This document shows, piece after piece, positions 4,674 through 6,473 of a stretch of 6,473 bases of DNA; within the stretch, counting starts at the first letter, position 1; every line of letters begins with the position of its first letter. Position numbers and translations under genes: made by a program. The notes beneath the pieces were generated by a model. It did no database searches and was not told the DNA's origin. It was given only the letters and a program-made list of their open reading frames with translations. The DNA lies in contig CACXFI010000047.1 of assembly GCA_902766875.1 (NCBI GenBank), positions 1 through 6,473 on the forward strand. The letters are read 5' to 3'. Origin of the DNA: an uncultured Erysipelotrichaceae bacterium. GTDB lineage: Bacteria; Bacillota_I; Bacilli_A; RF39; UBA660.

Positions 4674-6473
4674 ATGAAAGAAAAAAGTCTTAGAGGGATA
4701 TTGGTTGGAACAATAGTTTTAGTGTTTTTAATAGCATTAATTGGCACTAAAAGTATAAATAATACATATGCTATTGATAATAACGAATTTAATAATATTG
4801 ATGGCGTAGAAGTAGGAGTTGTTTCCCAAAATGGTAAAACTCCAGGAGATCTAGTGTTTTTAAAATTAAAATTAGATAGATCTAGATATACTGACAATGT
4901 AGTCTTAACATTCCAAGAATTAGAGGGAGATAAAAAATATTCAGTTTTTGTAAATGAGGTAGATACAACAAGGGGAGAACCACATTTTATTATTCCACTT
5001 AAAGTTAATAAATCTTCAACTTACGTGCTTACAGAAATAAAAGTTCATGATATTAATAATCCAAATAGTGGATATATTTTCCCAGTATCAGATCATCTTG
5101 CTGAAGGAACAGCAATCACTTTTCAAGTGGTTTTCCCAGCAGATAGCAAGACTCCAGATGAATTTATAGATGCTATAAATTTAAATTCATTTCGTTTAAG
5201 AGATAATGTAATATACTATGATTTAAACGAAAAACCAGGAGTAAAAATTGACTATGATGGTTATTATGTAAGCGCAAGTTTAGTTTTAACAAGTAAAGAC
5301 GGAAGCTTTTTACGCTCGGCATCAATTAGTGATTTAGATACTGATAATCCGTATTTTGAGTTACCTAATGTAATTTCTGGTAAATATGATGTTTCTTCAA
5401 TAACACTATGTTCAGTACAACTTTATTGTAAAACATTTACTGAAAATCCAGATGGCACTTCATTTGGAACTTTAGAAGTACTAAGATATAATGAAAGTGC
5501 TAGTATAGAACTAACTGCTATAAACTTAAATACTAATGATGTAAAACCCGGTAATAGGGTAGAAGTAGATGTCAATGCTAATGATAGTATCAGTAGTGCA
5601 TTATTAGTATTCTATAACAAAGATACTAACAAAACATTCTCAGCTTACGTTAAAAATATCAGAGGTAACGGATATTTCATTTTACCATCAACGGTAGAAG
5701 CTGGTAATTACAGATTGCAAAATATAGTTATTAAGAATTCAAATGGTGCATCTCAATCTACAACTGTACCTGAATTTGAAGGTAATAGTTATACAGATGA
5801 TAAAGGCGTTTTCTACGAAAATATGGAACTTTCAGTAAAAGAAGATACTTTAGATAGTAAGGATAGTCTAGTATTTAATAACGAAGAATATGATGATTTA
5901 ATTAACAAAAAAATAGAATCATTATCAGATACAGCTGTTATTACTGTAATATGTGATAATGCTCCATTAGTTAGATCAACATTATTTAAGAAAATAGCTA
6001 ATACTAGAAAAACTCTAATATTACAATATGGAGATTCTGAGTGGGTATTTAATGGTACAGATATAGTTGATCCTAAATATATAGATGTATCAATGTTGAT
6101 TAGTTCGATTAAAAATAGCAGTGAATTTGGAAATAGTAATATATCTAATTTAATATCAGAAGAGGATACTTCAATATTAAGTTTTGCTAACAATGGTACA
6201 TTACCTGGTAAAGCATTAATAAGATTAAATTCTGTAGAATTAGATAGCAAGTTTGGAAATAGAGATATATTTGTATATTACTATAATACTGAAGAAGATA
6301 AATTATTCAAAATAGCTTTAGAAGTACAAAAGATAGAAGGATATTATGAATTCTATATTAATCATAACTCTGATTATGTATTAAGCACAAAAGAATTAGA
6401 AGGAGATTATGTAGTAGAAAATCGTGAATTATTAGATTTAAATTCTTCTTTAGATATAAAAGGAAATAATAAA
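4674..6473 (+). CDS. Secreted multidomain beta-rich surface protein (3' end outside window)
   Basis: The frame is open for 600 codons from the ATG and runs off the right edge. The first 33 residues are a signal peptide: a basic start (MKEKSLRG), a hydrophobic core (about 9-24) and a likely cut after NTYA. Three divergent Ig-like beta-sandwich repeats seem to follow at about 42-128, 162-250 and 277-360. Each has a valine-rich strand around a (K)PG turn, an aliphatic LVLT/LLVFYN strand, a Tyr/Phe-Leu-Pro strand and a closing GKYDVSSITL/GNYRLQNIVI segment; repeats 2 and 3 both begin with AINLN. Residues about 410-572 resemble a module I know from secreted Firmicutes proteins, with TLILQYGDSEWVFNGTDI, SFANNGTLPGKALIRL, VYYYNTEEDKLFKIA and GYYEFYINHNSDYVLST. 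The next residues (573-600) are acidic and Asn/Leu-rich, possibly a linker to a wall anchor beyond the window. No catalytic motif is visible, so an adhesive or structural surface role is inferred. Rare codons such as CGC, TCG, CCG and ACG are slightly more frequent than in the neighbours. Confidence 0.85.
   Translation, partial: MKEKSLRGILVGTIVLVFLIALIGTKSINNTYAIDNNEFNNIDGVEVGVVSQNGKTPGDLVFLKLKLDRSRYTDNVVLTFQELEGDKKYSVFVNEVDTTRGEPHFIIPLKVNKSSTYVLTEIKVHDINNPNSGYIFPVSDHLAEGTAITFQVVFPADSKTPDEFIDAINLNSFRLRDNVIYYDLNEKPGVKIDYDGYYVSASLVLTSKDGSFLRSASISDLDTDNPYFELPNVISGKYDVSSITLCSVQLYCKTFTENPDGTSFGTLEVLRYNESASIELTAINLNTNDVKPGNRVEVDVNANDSISSALLVFYNKDTNKTFSAYVKNIRGNGYFILPSTVEAGNYRLQNIVIKNSNGASQSTTVPEFEGNSYTDDKGVFYENMELSVKEDTLDSKDSLVFNNEEYDDLINKKIESLSDTAVITVICDNAPLVRSTLFKKIANTRKTLILQYGDSEWVFNGTDIVDPKYIDVSMLISSIKNSSEFGNSNISNLISEEDTSILSFANNGTLPGKALIRLNSVELDSKFGNRDIFVYYYNTEEDKLFKIALEVQKIEGYYEFYINHNSDYVLSTKELEGDYVVENRELLDLNSSLDIKGNNK

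Noticed and set aside
4559..4897. Open frame on the - strand spanning the ATPase end and the start of the next gene
   Set aside because: It runs through a terminator, a promoter and a signal-peptide region that are well supported on the + strand. The Ile/Leu/Tyr-rich product has no recognisable features.
5813..6250. Open frame on the - strand inside the secreted-protein gene
   Set aside because: It overlaps the conserved C-terminal module of the + strand protein and has no start signals.

Overview
The window is about three-quarters A+T, and every supported gene lies on the + strand. It looks like chromosomal DNA from a low-GC Firmicutes/Bacilli or Mollicutes-related bacterium, probably a gut-type lineage. 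The reasons are the zinc-type L33, the Bacillus-like EF-P with Lys32, strong AGGAGG-type ribosome binding sites, U-tailed hairpin terminators, a SpaA/Cna-B surface protein and heavy use of AT-rich codons. All five Trp codons in the genes are TGG and no in-frame TGA occurs, so the standard bacterial code fits better than the Mycoplasma code. The species assignment is inference.

Layout from left to right. (1) Positions 1-120 hold the 3' end of rpmG (ribosomal protein L33). Fifteen bases later comes a complete efp (136-693, elongation factor P), closed by a hairpin terminator. (2) Positions 799-1389 encode a small membrane-anchored SpaA/Cna-B-like surface protein with its own extended -10 promoter, a TTG start and a strong terminator. 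(3) Positions 1481-1909 encode an unrecognised 142-residue soluble protein; its likely promoter is embedded in the preceding terminator. (4) Positions 2000-4591 encode a complete PMCA-type Ca2+-transporting P-type ATPase. Its ribosome binding site lies inside a perfect 13-bp inverted repeat, and its terminator overlaps its last codons. (5) Positions 4674-6473 hold a secreted multidomain beta-rich protein, open at the right edge, with a near-ideal extended -10 promoter and ribosome binding site.

Apart from the rpmG-efp pair, each gene appears to be its own transcription unit bounded by short intergenic regions (roughly 60-110 bases). rpmG and efp both serve translation. The ATPase would keep cytosolic Ca2+ low. 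The 799 and 4674 products are predicted to be displayed at or outside the membrane. Nothing in the sequence ties these genes into one pathway. I see no mobile element, tRNA/rRNA gene, CRISPR array or clear defence/phage cassette. The points most worth a second look are the RBS-sequestering hairpin before the ATPase, the SpaA-like protein that seems to have lost its isopeptide residues, the unassigned 142-residue protein and the repeat architecture of the last gene. I do not see a convincing new multi-gene system.
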